Counted from the stretch's first letter, positions 38,033 to 46,052 are shown. The stretch is 64,000 nt of DNA from Aerococcus viridans (GCF_001543285.1 NZ_CP014164.1:1116001-1180000); one strand, 5' to 3'. Notes: generated from the letters alone by a model not told the origin. A program made the numbers and translations.

Positions 38033-39946
38033 CTAATTCTCTAATGTAGATAGGTGCTCCCAGTAAGTCATTTTTTCAAGCAAATCATTTTCTTTGCTAT
38101 CTTTCTCTAATTGCAATTCAGAAAGTTTGCCGTAATCATTTCCGTTTTCGTTCATTGCCTGGTCAATAGCCTCAATAGCCATTTCCAATTGCTCAATTTC
38201 ACTCTCAATAACGGCCCAATCCTTCTTCTCTTGCCATGACATCCGCTTAGCTTTTGGCACCTCTTCTGTCACTGGCTCAGCAGCTTGCTTATTTTGTTCA
38301 TTTTGACTAACCACTTTATGCGATTGACTGGATTGATTTTTCGCTTCTTTCATTGCGTCTCTATAGTCATGGTAGTTGCCGTAGAATAATTGTACTGTAT
38401 TATCCAAGCTATCCACAATAATAAGTTTCTCAACCACCTTGTCTAGGAAATACCGATCATGAGAAACGGTAATCACAGTTCCATGGAAGGTCTCTAGGTA
38501 GTCTTCTAAGACAGATAAGGTATCAATATCTAAATCGTTTGTCGGTTCGTCCAAAAGTAAGACATTGGGTCTAGTCATCAATATCTTCAATAGGTACAGT
38601 CGTTTTCTTTCCCCACCTGATAGCGTGCCAATTAACATGCCATGCGATTCACGGGGGAACAAGAATTGCTCTAGCATTTGTGCGGCAGATGCTTGGGTCC
38701 CGTCATCATAAACGTACTCAGAAGCGATTTCCTGCACGTAGTTGATCACCCGCTTGTCTTCTGGTAGGTCAGTAGGGATTTGTTGGAAGTAGGCGATACG
38801 GACCGTTTCACCCGTTTTTACTTCACCTGAAAGTGGTGCCTGAATGCCAGCAATCGTATTTAGGAATGTCGTTTTACCAGCCCCGTTATCCCCAATTATC
38901 CCGACACGTTCTTTATTCTGTAATAATAGATTGATATTGGTAATTAAAGGCTTATTTGGGTAACCTACCGTTAGGTTATCGAATTCAAGGACTTTATTAC
39001 CCAATCGTTGAGTATCCAAGTCCACTGTTAATTCGCTATCGTCTGTTGTTTGACTGACTTTTTCTTTCAGGTTTTCAAAACGGTGAATACGGGCTTGTTG
39101 TTTCGTAGTTCTAGCTTTTGCTCCTTTACGCATCCAAGCCAATTCACTCTTATACAATTTCTTCTGTTTCGCCATGGTTGCTGCTTCTATTTCATGCTCA
39201 GACTGCAATTTTTCCAAATAAATTTGGTAATTACCCTCGTATTGCTTCAAGTCACCCCGGTCCAAAGCAAAGATATGTGTCGTGATTTGGTCTAAGAAGT
39301 ACCGGTCATGGGTTACAACTAGGACTGATTTCTTGTAATTAGCAATGTAGTTTTCTAACCATTCCACCATGTCAAAATCCAAGTGGTTGGTAGGCTCGTC
39401 CATCAGTAACAAATCCGGTTCTTCAATCAAAACTTTAGCCAAACCGACCCGTTTCCGTTGGCCCCCAGACAAGACTTTCACTTCTTGGGTTAGGTCATGA
39501 ATACCTAATTTAGATAAGATCGTTTGGATTGTCGTATCCAAAGTCCAAGCGTTTTGCGCATTCATTTCTTGCTCAATCTGCTGAAATTTCTTTTGTAATT
39601 GGCTATTTTCTGGATCTAATTGCAAGTCCAAGGTAATTTCTTCATACCGACCAACTAATTGGACGATGGGACTTTCAGAGTGATAAACGGCCTCAAAAAT
39701 CGTTTGGCTTTCATCTAGCTCTGGATCTTGAGTGACAATGCCCACTGTAAAATCTTTTGGATGTTCGATCTGCCCTTGATCTAGGCTAGATTTCCCCGCA
39801 ATAATATTTAATAAGGTGGTCTTACCTGAACCATTGGCCCCAACCAAACCAACGTGCTGCCCTTCTCTAATTAAAAAGGAAACATCATTCAATAGTTGTT
39901 TCATACCATATGTTTTCGACCAATTTAACGCTTTATAATCTTTCAT
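38033..39946 (-). CDS. ABC-F family ATPase, Uup-like
   Basis: The 637-residue soluble protein contains two ABC ATPase domains without membrane segments: Walker A GANGSGKTTLLN and GDNGAGKTTFLN, signatures LSGGQRKRVGLA and LSGGERKRLYLL, and Walker B LLLMDEPTNHLD and VLLLDEPTNDLD. The inter-domain linker is rich in Lys and Arg. A C-terminal coiled coil of about 90 residues after position 540 is the Uup-type extension, which binds DNA or ribosome. It likely acts on the translating ribosome. It is upstream of thyA. Confidence 0.9.
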   Translation of the reverse strand: MKDYKALNWSKTYGMKQLLNDVSFLIREGQHVGLVGANGSGKTTLLNIIAGKSSLDQGQIEHPKDFTVGIVTQDPELDESQTIFEAVYHSESPIVQLVGRYEEITLDLQLDPENSQLQKKFQQIEQEMNAQNAWTLDTTIQTILSKLGIHDLTQEVKVLSGGQRKRVGLAKVLIEEPDLLLMDEPTNHLDFDMVEWLENYIANYKKSVLVVTHDRYFLDQITTHIFALDRGDLKQYEGNYQIYLEKLQSEHEIEAATMAKQKKLYKSELAWMRKGAKARTTKQQARIHRFENLKEKVSQTTDDSELTVDLDTQRLGNKVLEFDNLTVGYPNKPLITNINLLLQNKERVGIIGDNGAGKTTFLNTIAGIQAPLSGEVKTGETVRIAYFQQIPTDLPEDKRVINYVQEIASEYVYDDGTQASAAQMLEQFLFPRESHGMLIGTLSGGERKRLYLLKILMTRPNVLLLDEPTNDLDIDTLSVLEDYLETFHGTVITVSHDRYFLDKVVEKLIIVDSLDNTVQLFYGNYHDYRDAMKEAKNQSSQSHKVVSQNEQNKQAAEPVTEEVPKAKRMSWQEKKDWAVIESEIEQLEMAIEAIDQAMNENGNDYGKLSELQLEKDSKENDLLEKMTYWEHLSTLEN

Positions 39947-40118
39947 ATATAACCTAGTCCTCTCCGTTCATTCTGTTTTATTTTACCATATAACAGAGGC
40001 TATTCAGAATGCTTTAGCAATTCTTATCTTTAAGGCTGACAAATAATGACTATCATTTTCCAAAATTACAATAATCCGGTATAATAAACCAACTAATTCC
40101 TATTGGAGGTGACCACTC

Positions 40119-40478
40119 ATGAATAACAAACGTCGTGTCTATGTATACAACGGGTCCTCAGGTTTAGGCTGTCTCGGTCTGATTCTGGTCTTAGCCCTAC
40201 TCATTTTCCTATTCATATTCTTCACGAAATTATTTATCCAACTCTTCCCGACATTATTATTGATTCTGTCAATCATCTTACTAGTCAGCAGTATCTATAA
40301 CTTATGGCAATGGCGGAAAAAGGACAAGCATGCACAAGCTGGCGGCTTTATCGAAGTTGATGGCGTCATCGAACCCATCGAAGCGCCAGATAATCAAGCA
40401 AAAGACTACCATATACAAAGAATTTTCACATCAATTGCCGGTATCATCCTAGCCCTATTACTGATGAAATACCTATAG
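40119..40478 (+). CDS. Small membrane protein of unknown function
   Basis: The 119-residue protein is not recognised. It has two adjacent hydrophobic segments near residues 15-60 (GLILVLALLIFLFIFF and LFPTLLLILSIILLVSSIY), a charged loop (QWRKKDKHAQ), an acidic stretch (EVDGVIEPIEAPD) and a third segment at the C-terminus (IAGIILALLLMKYL). The start is supported by GGAGGTG 9 nt before ATG 40119. It is followed 15 bp later by a broken gene. Confidence 0.65.
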   Translation: MNNKRRVYVYNGSSGLGCLGLILVLALLIFLFIFFTKLFIQLFPTLLLILSIILLVSSIYNLWQWRKKDKHAQAGGFIEVDGVIEPIEAPDNQAKDYHIQRIFTSIAGIILALLLMKYL

Positions 40479-40493
40479 TATGGAGGCATTAGA

Positions 40494-40992
40494 ATGCAAA
40501 ATAAAGATATATCCACTAACACTGAAGAATACCAGTCCCAAATACAAGCGTAAAATTTAAAGAAACCATCCGAAAGATTACTTATGTGGTCGTTGCCCTG
40601 CTAGCCCTTGTTTTATTCGCTGGCTACTGGCTAGTCTGGTTTGGTTCTGCCGAATCACTTAAAAACTTCGCCCTCAATATGGGCTGGACCGGATTCTGTG
40701 TAAATAACATTGTCGCTGTTATTCAATGTAACTTACCCGGTTTAGTCATGTTCTAGCCTACGGACCCGTTGCTGACTTTGCCGCATTCGTGACCTTTCTT
40801 ATCATCGGGTCCTTCCTATGCTTTTTGATCTTTAGGCATTACGGCGACCTATTCCTCCAAGCTTTTATTCCTGAGCGAGTTTACCAAAAATCTGTTCTGT
40901 CCTTCTCTAAACCACTACCTACATTCATCTATTTTGCAGGTGCTACAGGTTTGGGAAATGTCTTGATTAATTGGCTACCTACTATAATGTAG
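40494..40992 (+). pseudogene. Decayed TVP38/VTT-domain-like membrane protein gene
   Basis: An ATG at 40494 opens a frame that stops after 18 codons. Downstream are the segments YVVVALLALVLFAGYWLVWF, then in another frame AYGPVADFAAFVTFLIIGSF, FLIFRHYGDLFLQAFI and ATGLGNVLINWLP. The order and the pattern GP..x..GSF..FLIFRHYG resemble VTT (TVP38/TMEM64) proteins, which are 200-220 residues. Internal stops and at least one frameshift mean it is not functional. The family call is moderate. Confidence 0.5.
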
Positions 40993-41030
40993 TTGAAATC
41001 TTTCAAAATAAACCTTAAAAAGGGGCTGGG

Positions 41031-41174
41031 ACAAAAGGTCTCTCAAAAAAATACACTCCCAAAACTATGAACTTTTTCGTTCAGTAGTGGGAGTGTATTT
41101 TTCTATATCTTTATAAAAATAAACGAAAGTTGGACTACTTTTTTCGCAAAAGTAGTTTTGTCCCAGCCTCTAAA
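41031..41174. repeat. Structured intergenic repeat, complete copy
   Basis: The ends are complementary (GGCTGGGACAAAA at about 41035 and TTTTGTCCCAGCC at about 41157). They enclose a long hairpin with stem AAAATACACTCCCA/TGGGAGTGTATTTT and a second perfect hairpin CTACTTTT/AAAAGTAG. The right half is found again at 47783-47850. The element looks like a small non-coding mobile or structural repeat that can also serve as a transcription stop. Confidence 0.75.
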
Positions 41175-41195
41175 TAGTTTTATTAGGAGGAAAAC

Positions 41196-41306
41196 ATGTC
41201 TACAGAAGAATTAAATAAACAACCTGATGGTGTCATTGTAAATAATCAATTAATTACAACTGATGAGATCATTGAGAGAACTAAAGTTTTTTTAGAGATA
41301 GAATAG
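41196..41306 (+). CDS. Short hypothetical protein (36 residues)
   Basis: ATG 41196 follows TAGGAGGAAAAC, a very good ribosome-binding site. The product is hydrophilic, with VIVNNQLITTDEIIERTKVF. It resembles nothing I recognise. It lies between the structured repeat and the convergent riboswitch-controlled genes and overlaps the last of those by 15 bp. The strong initiation site is the only reason to call it. Confidence 0.4.
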   Translation: MSTEELNKQPDGVIVNNQLITTDEIIERTKVFLEIE

Positions 41307-41525
41307 CTGCAAACCATGTACTCTATCTTTCTCTGTTAACATTTCTTCAGACACTGGTAGCATAAATATATCTTCAATAGTTCTTATTAACTCATTATAT
41401 TTATGGTAATCCTTATAAGCGTGGTACCCTACGAATACAAGCGCCAATTGTAAAATTAAGCTAGACAAATAAAAAAGAGAAACTGTTGTAAATAAGTACA
41501 CTAGTTTCTCTTCGGTTTTATTCAA
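41292..41525 (-). CDS. Small membrane protein of unknown function, in the SAM-riboswitch operon
   Basis: The 77-residue product has a hydrophobic region at residues 8-36 (VYLFTTVSLFYLSSLILQLA then LVFVGYHAY), enough for one long or two short membrane helices, followed by a charged tail. It begins with TTG inside the 3' end of the preceding small gene (8-bp overlap), so translation is probably coupled. No family was recognised. Both genes would be controlled by the upstream SAM-I riboswitch. Confidence 0.5.
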   Translation of the reverse strand: MNKTEEKLVYLFTTVSLFYLSSLILQLALVFVGYHAYKDYHKYNELIRTIEDIFMLPVSEEMLTEKDRVHGLQLFYL

Positions 41526-41739
41526 TATAATTTCTTTTATCCTTAATATCTTCTAACATTTCAATAGTTTCTTCAATTTTAGGAAGAATTTCTTCGTACC
41601 AAGACAATCTTTTCCTACGGATTAAAACACCTACAGCGTGTGGCCTTGGATCAATTTCTTCCCAATAGGATTGTCGTTCCAATACGACTTTTTTAAGATC
41701 CACAAAATACTCTTTAACTTCAACTGCACTTACTTCCAT
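41518..41739 (-). CDS. Small soluble protein of unknown function, first gene after a SAM-I riboswitch
   Basis: The 73-residue product is charged and mostly helical in appearance (VKEYFVDLKKVVLERQSYWE, then WYEEILPKIEETIEMLEDIK). I do not recognise it. AAAGGAG lies 11 nt before ATG 41739, just after the riboswitch terminator. It has no link by sequence to methionine or sulfur metabolism. It could be a recent neighbour that replaced the original riboswitch target, or part of a real SAM-responsive small-protein pair. Confidence 0.55.
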   Translation of the reverse strand: MEVSAVEVKEYFVDLKKVVLERQSYWEEIDPRPHAVGVLIRRKRLSWYEEILPKIEETIEMLEDIKDKRNYIE

Positions 41740-41770
41740 TACAACAAAATCTCCTTTTATTATTTTGCAA

Positions 41771-41808
41771 TAAAAAAAGCGCCACTTAGTAATTAAGAAG
41801 TGTTCGCC
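41771..41808 (-). terminator. Riboswitch expression-platform terminator
   Basis: On the minus strand GGCGAACACTT pairs with AAGTGGCGC around an AT-rich loop and is followed by TTTTTTT. It lies between the SAM aptamer and the small genes and is the expected off-state stop. Confidence 0.8.
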
Positions 41809-41819
41809 TGAATGTTTTA

Positions 41820-41919
41820 CTTATTTTTCAAGTTTACACTTGTTGGATTTAGCACCGTTCCCTTAAGGTCGGTTGCTGAAGCATCATCGGGCCAATTCCC
41901 TCCACTTTCTCTTAATAAG
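41820..41919 (-). ncRNA. SAM-I (S-box) riboswitch aptamer
   Basis: Read on the minus strand, the sequence has P1 CTTATT, then AAGAGAAAGTGGAGGGA, TTGGCCCGATGATGC, TTCAGCAACC, and GGTGCTAAATCC before the closing P1 AATAAG. These are the conserved SAM-I core blocks in correct order (GGAGGGA, GGCCC-GATGA, CAGCAACC, GGTGCTAA). SAM binding would favour the terminator at 41771-41808 and switch the downstream genes off when SAM is plentiful. Confidence 0.93.
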
Positions 41920-41942
41920 TTTTGCTATTCTATTGTCAATAT

Positions 41943-41971
41943 AAAATAGCAAAATTTCTTTAAAATGTCAA
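41943..41971 (-). promoter_or_regulatory. Promoter of the SAM-riboswitch transcript
   Basis: TTGACA (41966-41971, minus strand) and TATTTT (41943-41948) are 17 bp apart, placing transcription start about 15-20 bp before the aptamer. Confidence 0.6.
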
Positions 41972-42055
41972 TACTATGGTCGCTAAACTCGTAGTTACAG
42001 ATTTCCTATTAAATTTCGTAGTTAGCTTATTTACCCTGTACAGCTATTTTATAAC

Positions 42056-42409
42056 TCAAAGATAAAAAATTAATACTTTTCCAACTATAGGAGTTAAATT
42101 TATAATATTTGAATCTACCATAATTAAATTCTCCTTAAATCCGACAGTATTATAAAAAATGACAGGTATCTCAACTTTAATGACCGGTTGAATTGCTCTG
42201 TATAACGGATAGAGAGCGTATCCTTCTGAAATATCATAACGACTGTAAACTTTGCGATACTCATTCCCAGCTAACAAACAATCATCGAATAAGCCGTGGT
42301 TTATTTTTCGTCTTAAACCACGGTTAAAAATCTTTTTCATGTGGCTTCTGTTGTACTTATTTCTAGGAAATTTACGAAAACTCCTACTCCCATTAAGTCC
42401 CCCTTTCAA
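42056..42409 (-). CDS. Hypothetical protein
   Basis: A frame of 117 codons with only a TTG at its beginning; an internal ATG at codon 24 (MKKIFNRGLRRKINHG) is as likely a start. The product is basic at the N-terminus and has no membrane segment or motif that I recognise. Upstream AAAGGGGGA sits in a place that fits neither start well. It may be a remnant or a gene that came with the island. Confidence 0.35.
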   Translation of the reverse strand: MKGGLNGSRSFRKFPRNKYNRSHMKKIFNRGLRRKINHGLFDDCLLAGNEYRKVYSRYDISEGYALYPLYRAIQPVIKVEIPVIFYNTVGFKENLIMVDSNIINLTPIVGKVLIFYL

Positions 42410-42478
42410 AGGTGCCTAATGGAGCTTCATTAGCCAGAACATAACAGTTCGCTCCTTTTTAATTGCTGTAATATTAAT

Positions 42479-42868
42479 CTATTTTGAATGCACTTCGAGC
42501 CATGAAGAAATAGCTTCCCATGTAAGGTCTTTATCTGTAGCAATCGCTACCGTATAGTCTTCTATTTCTTTATTGCTAACGTTTAACGTCACACCGTTTA
42601 AACGTAAAAATGTATGAACCGCAACCAATGCGGTCCGCTTATTGGCATTGTAAAGACAGTGTTTCTGAACTAGTTTTTGGTACAATATGGCTGCTTTATC
42701 AAACAGAGTCGGATAAAGTTCTTTATCAAATACAGCCTGTTTCGGTAAAGCGACACACATATTCAAAGCGGTTGGCTCCTTTACGCCGATCTGCTCCTCA
42801 GGGCTGTAGCGTTGAATCTGCAGCGTATTAATCATAACTAATTCCCGTTCAGTTAAATAACGGATCAT
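42479..42868 (-). CDS. Doc/Fic-type toxin (death-on-curing family)
   Basis: The 129-residue protein has the Doc motif HCLYNANKR at residues 70-78, the active loop of Fic-fold kinases that phosphorylate elongation factor Tu. The flanking helices EPTALNMCVALPKQAVFDKE and NKEIEDYTVAIA also fit. It overlaps the antitoxin stop by 4 bp (ATGA), the usual toxin-antitoxin coupling. It would arrest translation if unopposed. Confidence 0.88.
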   Translation of the reverse strand: MIRYLTERELVMINTLQIQRYSPEEQIGVKEPTALNMCVALPKQAVFDKELYPTLFDKAAILYQKLVQKHCLYNANKRTALVAVHTFLRLNGVTLNVSNKEIEDYTVAIATDKDLTWEAISSWLEVHSK

Positions 42869-43098
42869 CGGCTAACGAGTCCTTCAAGTGCAACAGTGTA
42901 GTCATCCATCACTGCGTTAACCGTTGCTAAAAAATCGTCTTCTTTTTCGGCAGCTTTACGGATTTCAACGCGACCACCTTTGATAACATATTCAATGGGA
43001 TCACCCACGTTTAAGTTGAGTTGCTGTAAGACATCGGGTGGGAGTGTCGTAATCACGCTGTGTCCCGATTTACGTGTACTTCTTTGAATCATTTTCAT
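42865..43098 (-). CDS. AbrB/MazE-type antitoxin of the Doc system
   Basis: The 77-residue protein begins with a SpoVT-AbrB swapped-hairpin DNA-binding domain (RKSGHSVITTLPPDVLQQLN then VGDPIEYVIKGGRVEIRK) and ends with an acidic tail that would bind the toxin. ATG 43098 follows GAGGTGAT; an upstream in-frame start has no site. It is the first gene of the pair and lies directly behind a duplicated 18-bp motif, expected to be its own operator. Confidence 0.85.
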   Translation of the reverse strand: MKMIQRSTRKSGHSVITTLPPDVLQQLNLNVGDPIEYVIKGGRVEIRKAAEKEDDFLATVNAVMDDYTVALEGLVSR

Positions 43099-43118
43099 AT
43101 TTATCACCTCATACATAT

Positions 43119-43164
43119 AGTATATACGTATGTATTAAATGATCCAAGTATATACGTATGTATT
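43119..43164. promoter_or_regulatory. Duplicated operator of the toxin-antitoxin operon
   Basis: The 18-bp sequence AGTATATACGTATGTATT occurs twice, at 43119-43136 and 43147-43164, 28 bp apart start to start. Each copy contains the near palindrome ATACGTAT. They lie directly upstream of the antitoxin start, where AbrB-type antitoxins bind to repress their own operon. Confidence 0.7.
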
Positions 43165-43221
43165 TTAATAGCTTAATTCTGTTTGACTGGTTCTCTCACG
43201 CGTCTCTTTCATAAAATGATT

Positions 43222-44033
43222 TGTTCTGTTGCAAAGTTTTAAATCTACTATCAAATAAGGTAGCATAATAGAAAAAGATAGCAGGAGGAATGACGATGAA
43301 TCATTTTAAAGGAAAGCAATTTCAGTAGGATGTGATTATTGTAGCCGTGGGCTACTATCTTCGTTATAACCTTAGCTATCGTGAAGTTCAAGAAATCTTA
43401 TATGATTGTGGCATTAACGTTTCTCATACGACGATTTATCGTTGGGTGCAAGAATATGGCAAACTACTCTATCAAATTTGGAAAAAGAAAAATAAAAAAT
43501 CCTTTTATTCATGGAAAATGGATGAAACGTACATCAAAATTAAAGGAAAATGGCATTATTTGTATCGAGCCATCGATGCAGATGGTTTAACCTTGGATAT
43601 TTGGTTACGTAAAAAACGGGACACACAAGCAGCCTATGCTTTTCTTAAGCGGTTAGTGAAGCAGTTTGATGAACCGAAGGTTGTAGTCACAGATAAAGCC
43701 CCCTCTATTACAAGTGCCTTTAAGAAACTAAAAGAATACGGTGGCTTTTATCAAGGGACAGAACATCGTACCATTAAATACCTGAATAATTTGATTGAAC
43801 AAGACCATCGTCCAGTAAAGAGACGCAATAAATTCTATCGAAGTTTACGCACTGCCTCTACCACGATTAAAGGCATGGAAGCCATTCGAGGATTATATAA
43901 GAAAACCCGAAAAGAAGGCACTCTCTTCGGGTTTTCGGTCTGTACTGAAATCAAGATATTATTGGGAATCCCAGCTTAAATCATAGATACCGTAAGGGAT
44001 TTTATTCTTTATTTAAAACTTTGCAACAGAACC
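43222..44033. mobile_element. IS6-family (IS1216/ISS1-like) element
   Basis: The ends carry inverted copies of GTTCTGTTGCAAAGTTTT (left 43223, right 44016-44032). The outermost base differs at the left end. Length, about 812 bp, is that of ISS1/IS1216. The 8 bp on either side do not match, so the element is not in a simple insertion state; IS6 elements often recombine and leave mosaics. Its right end abuts the T run of the terminator behind the quinone-oxidoreductase gene. Confidence 0.9.
43296..43979 (+). pseudogene. IS6-family transposase with nonsense mutation at codon 11
   Basis: The frame starts at ATG 43296 behind AGGAGG with MNHFKGKQFQ, but codon 11 is TAG (43326-43328). The rest is intact: helix-turn-helix YREVQEILYDCGINVSHTT, DDE residues in WKMDETYIKIKGKW, VVVTDKAPS and the Glu in YLNNLIEQDHRPVKRR. 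The normal residue here is Lys or Gln in ISS1/IS1216 relatives. Re-initiation at GTG 43332 would lose 12 residues. It is probably inactive or weakly active. Confidence 0.85.
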
Positions 44034-44039
44034 AAAAAA

Positions 44040-44077
44040 AGCAAGTAACATAGCAAGGAATTACTATGATACTTGCT
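44040..44077 (-). terminator. Terminator of the ohr-oxidoreductase operon
   Basis: AGCAAGTA-CATAG pairs with CTATG-TACTTGCT around a 10-nt loop. On the minus strand a run of seven T follows and then the IS6 end begins at once. Confidence 0.8.
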
Positions 44078-44096
44078 ATTCGTGATCATTTTTGAC

Positions 44097-45059
44097 CTAA
44101 TATGCATTTGATTCAGTTTCAGCAACTAGCACGATTTTTCCTACTGCATGGTGCGTTTCACTGAGTTCATGTGCAGCATAAATCCCCGCTTGGTTCAGCG
44201 GAAATTCAGCGCCAATCACGCTTTTTAGTTTCTTTTCAGCCATCAGCTTAACTAAGGATGCTAATTCTTCGCCATTTGGTTTCAGCCAGATAGCCTCAGC
44301 ATGATTCCCTTTTTTTTGAATCCGTGGATCTTCGTCTATCGAAAGAATACTGATTAAACGTCCTTCAGGCTTCAGTACAGTGATGCTTTTTCGTTGTACC
44401 TCTCCTGCCATTGTGTCAAGAACCAAATCAATCTCACTTAAAGTAGTCTCAAAATCAGTCGTATGATAATCAATCACTTCATCAGCACCTAATTCTTTTA
44501 ATAGCTGATGATTTTTCGGACTAGCCGTAGTAATTACATACGCGCCAGCTTCTTTCGCTAATTGAATCGCATATGTTCCCACGCCACCAGCTCCAGCATG
44601 AATGAGCACCTTTTGTCCTGCTTGAAGTTTCCCATGGGTAAATAGTGCTTGATAAGCGGTCAAACCAGCTAAAGGTAGTGCACCTGCATCTTTAAATGAT
44701 ACTTCTTCCGGTAATTTTGCTAGAAGATGATCATCAACAATTGTGTGCTCTGCATACGTACCAAACCGAGTCGTATCTGGTCTAGCGGCAACCCTATCAC
44801 CAACTTTCCAGTCAGAAACCTGTGAACCTACCTCTTCAATGATACCTGCAACATCCCAGCCTAAAATAATCGGGAATTCCCATGGCATCATTTGTTGCAA
44901 ATATCCTTCACGTAACTTCCAATCAAGTGGATTTACCGAAGTTGCTTTTACTTTAACCAACACTTGATGAGCGGATAACTCAGGTAACGTCACAGTTGCA
45001 TCTGTCAGTTGTTCTTTCCCGCCGTATTGATTAATTACGACTGCTTTTGTCGTTGTCAT
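44097..45059 (-). CDS. NADP-dependent quinone oxidoreductase-like MDR protein
   Basis: The 320-residue zinc-free medium-chain reductase has LDWKLREGYLQQMMPWEFPI, GWDVAGIIEEVG, and the cofactor fold VLIHAGAGGVGTYAIQLAKEAGAYVITTAS. No catalytic zinc cysteines are present, as expected for quinone-oxidoreductase types. It lies 24 bp downstream of the ohr gene and is transcribed with it, suggesting a role in oxidative or electrophile stress. GAAAGGAT precedes ATG 45059. Confidence 0.88.
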   Translation of the reverse strand: MTTTKAVVINQYGGKEQLTDATVTLPELSAHQVLVKVKATSVNPLDWKLREGYLQQMMPWEFPIILGWDVAGIIEEVGSQVSDWKVGDRVAARPDTTRFGTYAEHTIVDDHLLAKLPEEVSFKDAGALPLAGLTAYQALFTHGKLQAGQKVLIHAGAGGVGTYAIQLAKEAGAYVITTASPKNHQLLKELGADEVIDYHTTDFETTLSEIDLVLDTMAGEVQRKSITVLKPEGRLISILSIDEDPRIQKKGNHAEAIWLKPNGEELASLVKLMAEKKLKSVIGAEFPLNQAGIYAAHELSETHHAVGKIVLVAETESNAY

Positions 45060-45083
45060 CTTGCTTCATCCTTTCAAATAAAA

Positions 45084-45497
45084 TTAGATTGCTTTTACTG
45101 ATACTTCAATATTTCCACGAGTTGCACGAGAATAAGGGCATGTTTGGTGTGCGATTTCTAATAATTCTTGGCTTTTTTCTAAAGTAATTCCTTCAATGCG
45201 GCCTTCGATTTCAACACCTAATTGAACATCAGGTAATGCAGTTTGGCTCAAATTGTATAGTGAAACAGTTACTTCAATAGTTGATTCACCATCTACTTGT
45301 GCTTGTTTTTTCACATAATCCAAAGCACTGTTAAAACAAGCACTATATCCAGCTGCAAATAATTGTTCTGGGTTTGTCGCACCTGCTACTTTGTGTCCTG
45401 GAGCAACGATTGTCATTTCAAAAGAATTATCAGGAGAATGAACCTCACCGTTACGTCCGCCTGTATTAATCATTTTTGTTGAAAAAACTTTTTTCAT
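45084..45497 (-). CDS. ohr: Organic hydroperoxide resistance protein (OsmC/Ohr family)
   Basis: The 137-residue thiol peroxidase reduces organic hydroperoxides. Both active cysteines are visible: AAGYSACFNSALDY and AHQTCPYSRATRGN; the N-terminus has TGGRNGEVHSPDN. ATG 45497 is supported by GTAGGAAT upstream; an upstream in-frame start is not. It is divergent from a MarR/OhrR-type regulator across a palindrome that resembles the ohr operator. Confidence 0.93.
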   Translation of the reverse strand: MKKVFSTKMINTGGRNGEVHSPDNSFEMTIVAPGHKVAGATNPEQLFAAGYSACFNSALDYVKKQAQVDGESTIEVTVSLYNLSQTALPDVQLGVEIEGRIEGITLEKSQELLEIAHQTCPYSRATRGNIEVSVKAI

Positions 45498-45549
45498 ATC
45501 TATTCCTACTTTCTGACATTTGTTTGGTTTTACCTTACTGAATACATTG

Positions 45550-45566
45550 TACACAATTTAATTGTA
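45550..45566. promoter_or_regulatory. OhrR operator-like palindrome
   Basis: The sequence TACACAATTTAATTGTA contains the perfect palindrome ACAATTTAATTGT (45553-45565). It is close to the TACAATT-AATTGTA operator known upstream of ohrA in bacilli. It lies between ohr and ohrR. Confidence 0.7.
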
Positions 45567-45617
45567 TTTGAGAAATAATTTGTTTCTGTTAAAATAAAAA
45601 GAAAGGAGTTGCTTCAA

Positions 45618-46052
45618 ATGAACGCAAATGACAATCCATTACAAAATGAATTATGTTTTCAACTTTATGTTGCTTCAAAAGAAAGCATTCGCATGTACAA
45701 ACCTTTCTTAGATGAAGTCGACTTGACCTACACAGGCTTTATTACCTTAATGGCTATCGAGGACAACTTATCTGTAAAACAAATCGGTGAGCGGCTATTT
45801 CTAGACTCGGGCACGCTAAGCCCTTTATTAAAAAAGATGGAAAAACAAGGACTATTGCATCGCATACGAGCTAGCACCGACGAACGGCAATTGGTTATTC
45901 AGCTGACCGAGAAAGGAAAATCACTGCAAGAAAAACTTCCGTGCATTTCACGTGATGTCTACCAATCAATAACCAAATCAAGTGAATCTGGTGTATATGG
46001 CAATCTGATTTCACAATTAATTCAGCTAAACCAAAGCTTCCGTGAGGTTTAA
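45618..46052 (+). CDS. ohrR: MarR-family peroxide-sensing regulator (OhrR-like)
   Basis: The 144-residue winged-helix repressor has an N-terminal NELCFQLYVASKESIRMYK, where Cys13 matches the reactive cysteine of OhrR. The DNA-binding part is LSVKQIGERLFLDSGTLSPL and wing ASTDERQLVIQLTEKG. ATG 45618 follows AAAGGAG. Oxidation of the cysteine by organic peroxide would release the ohr promoter. Confidence 0.9.
   Translation: MNANDNPLQNELCFQLYVASKESIRMYKPFLDEVDLTYTGFITLMAIEDNLSVKQIGERLFLDSGTLSPLLKKMEKQGLLHRIRASTDERQLVIQLTEKGKSLQEKLPCISRDVYQSITKSSESGVYGNLISQLIQLNQSFREV

Noticed and set aside
42420-42470. Hairpin GGAGC/GCTCC with TTTTT on the plus strand
   Set aside because: The stem is only five bases and no plus-strand gene ends before it.
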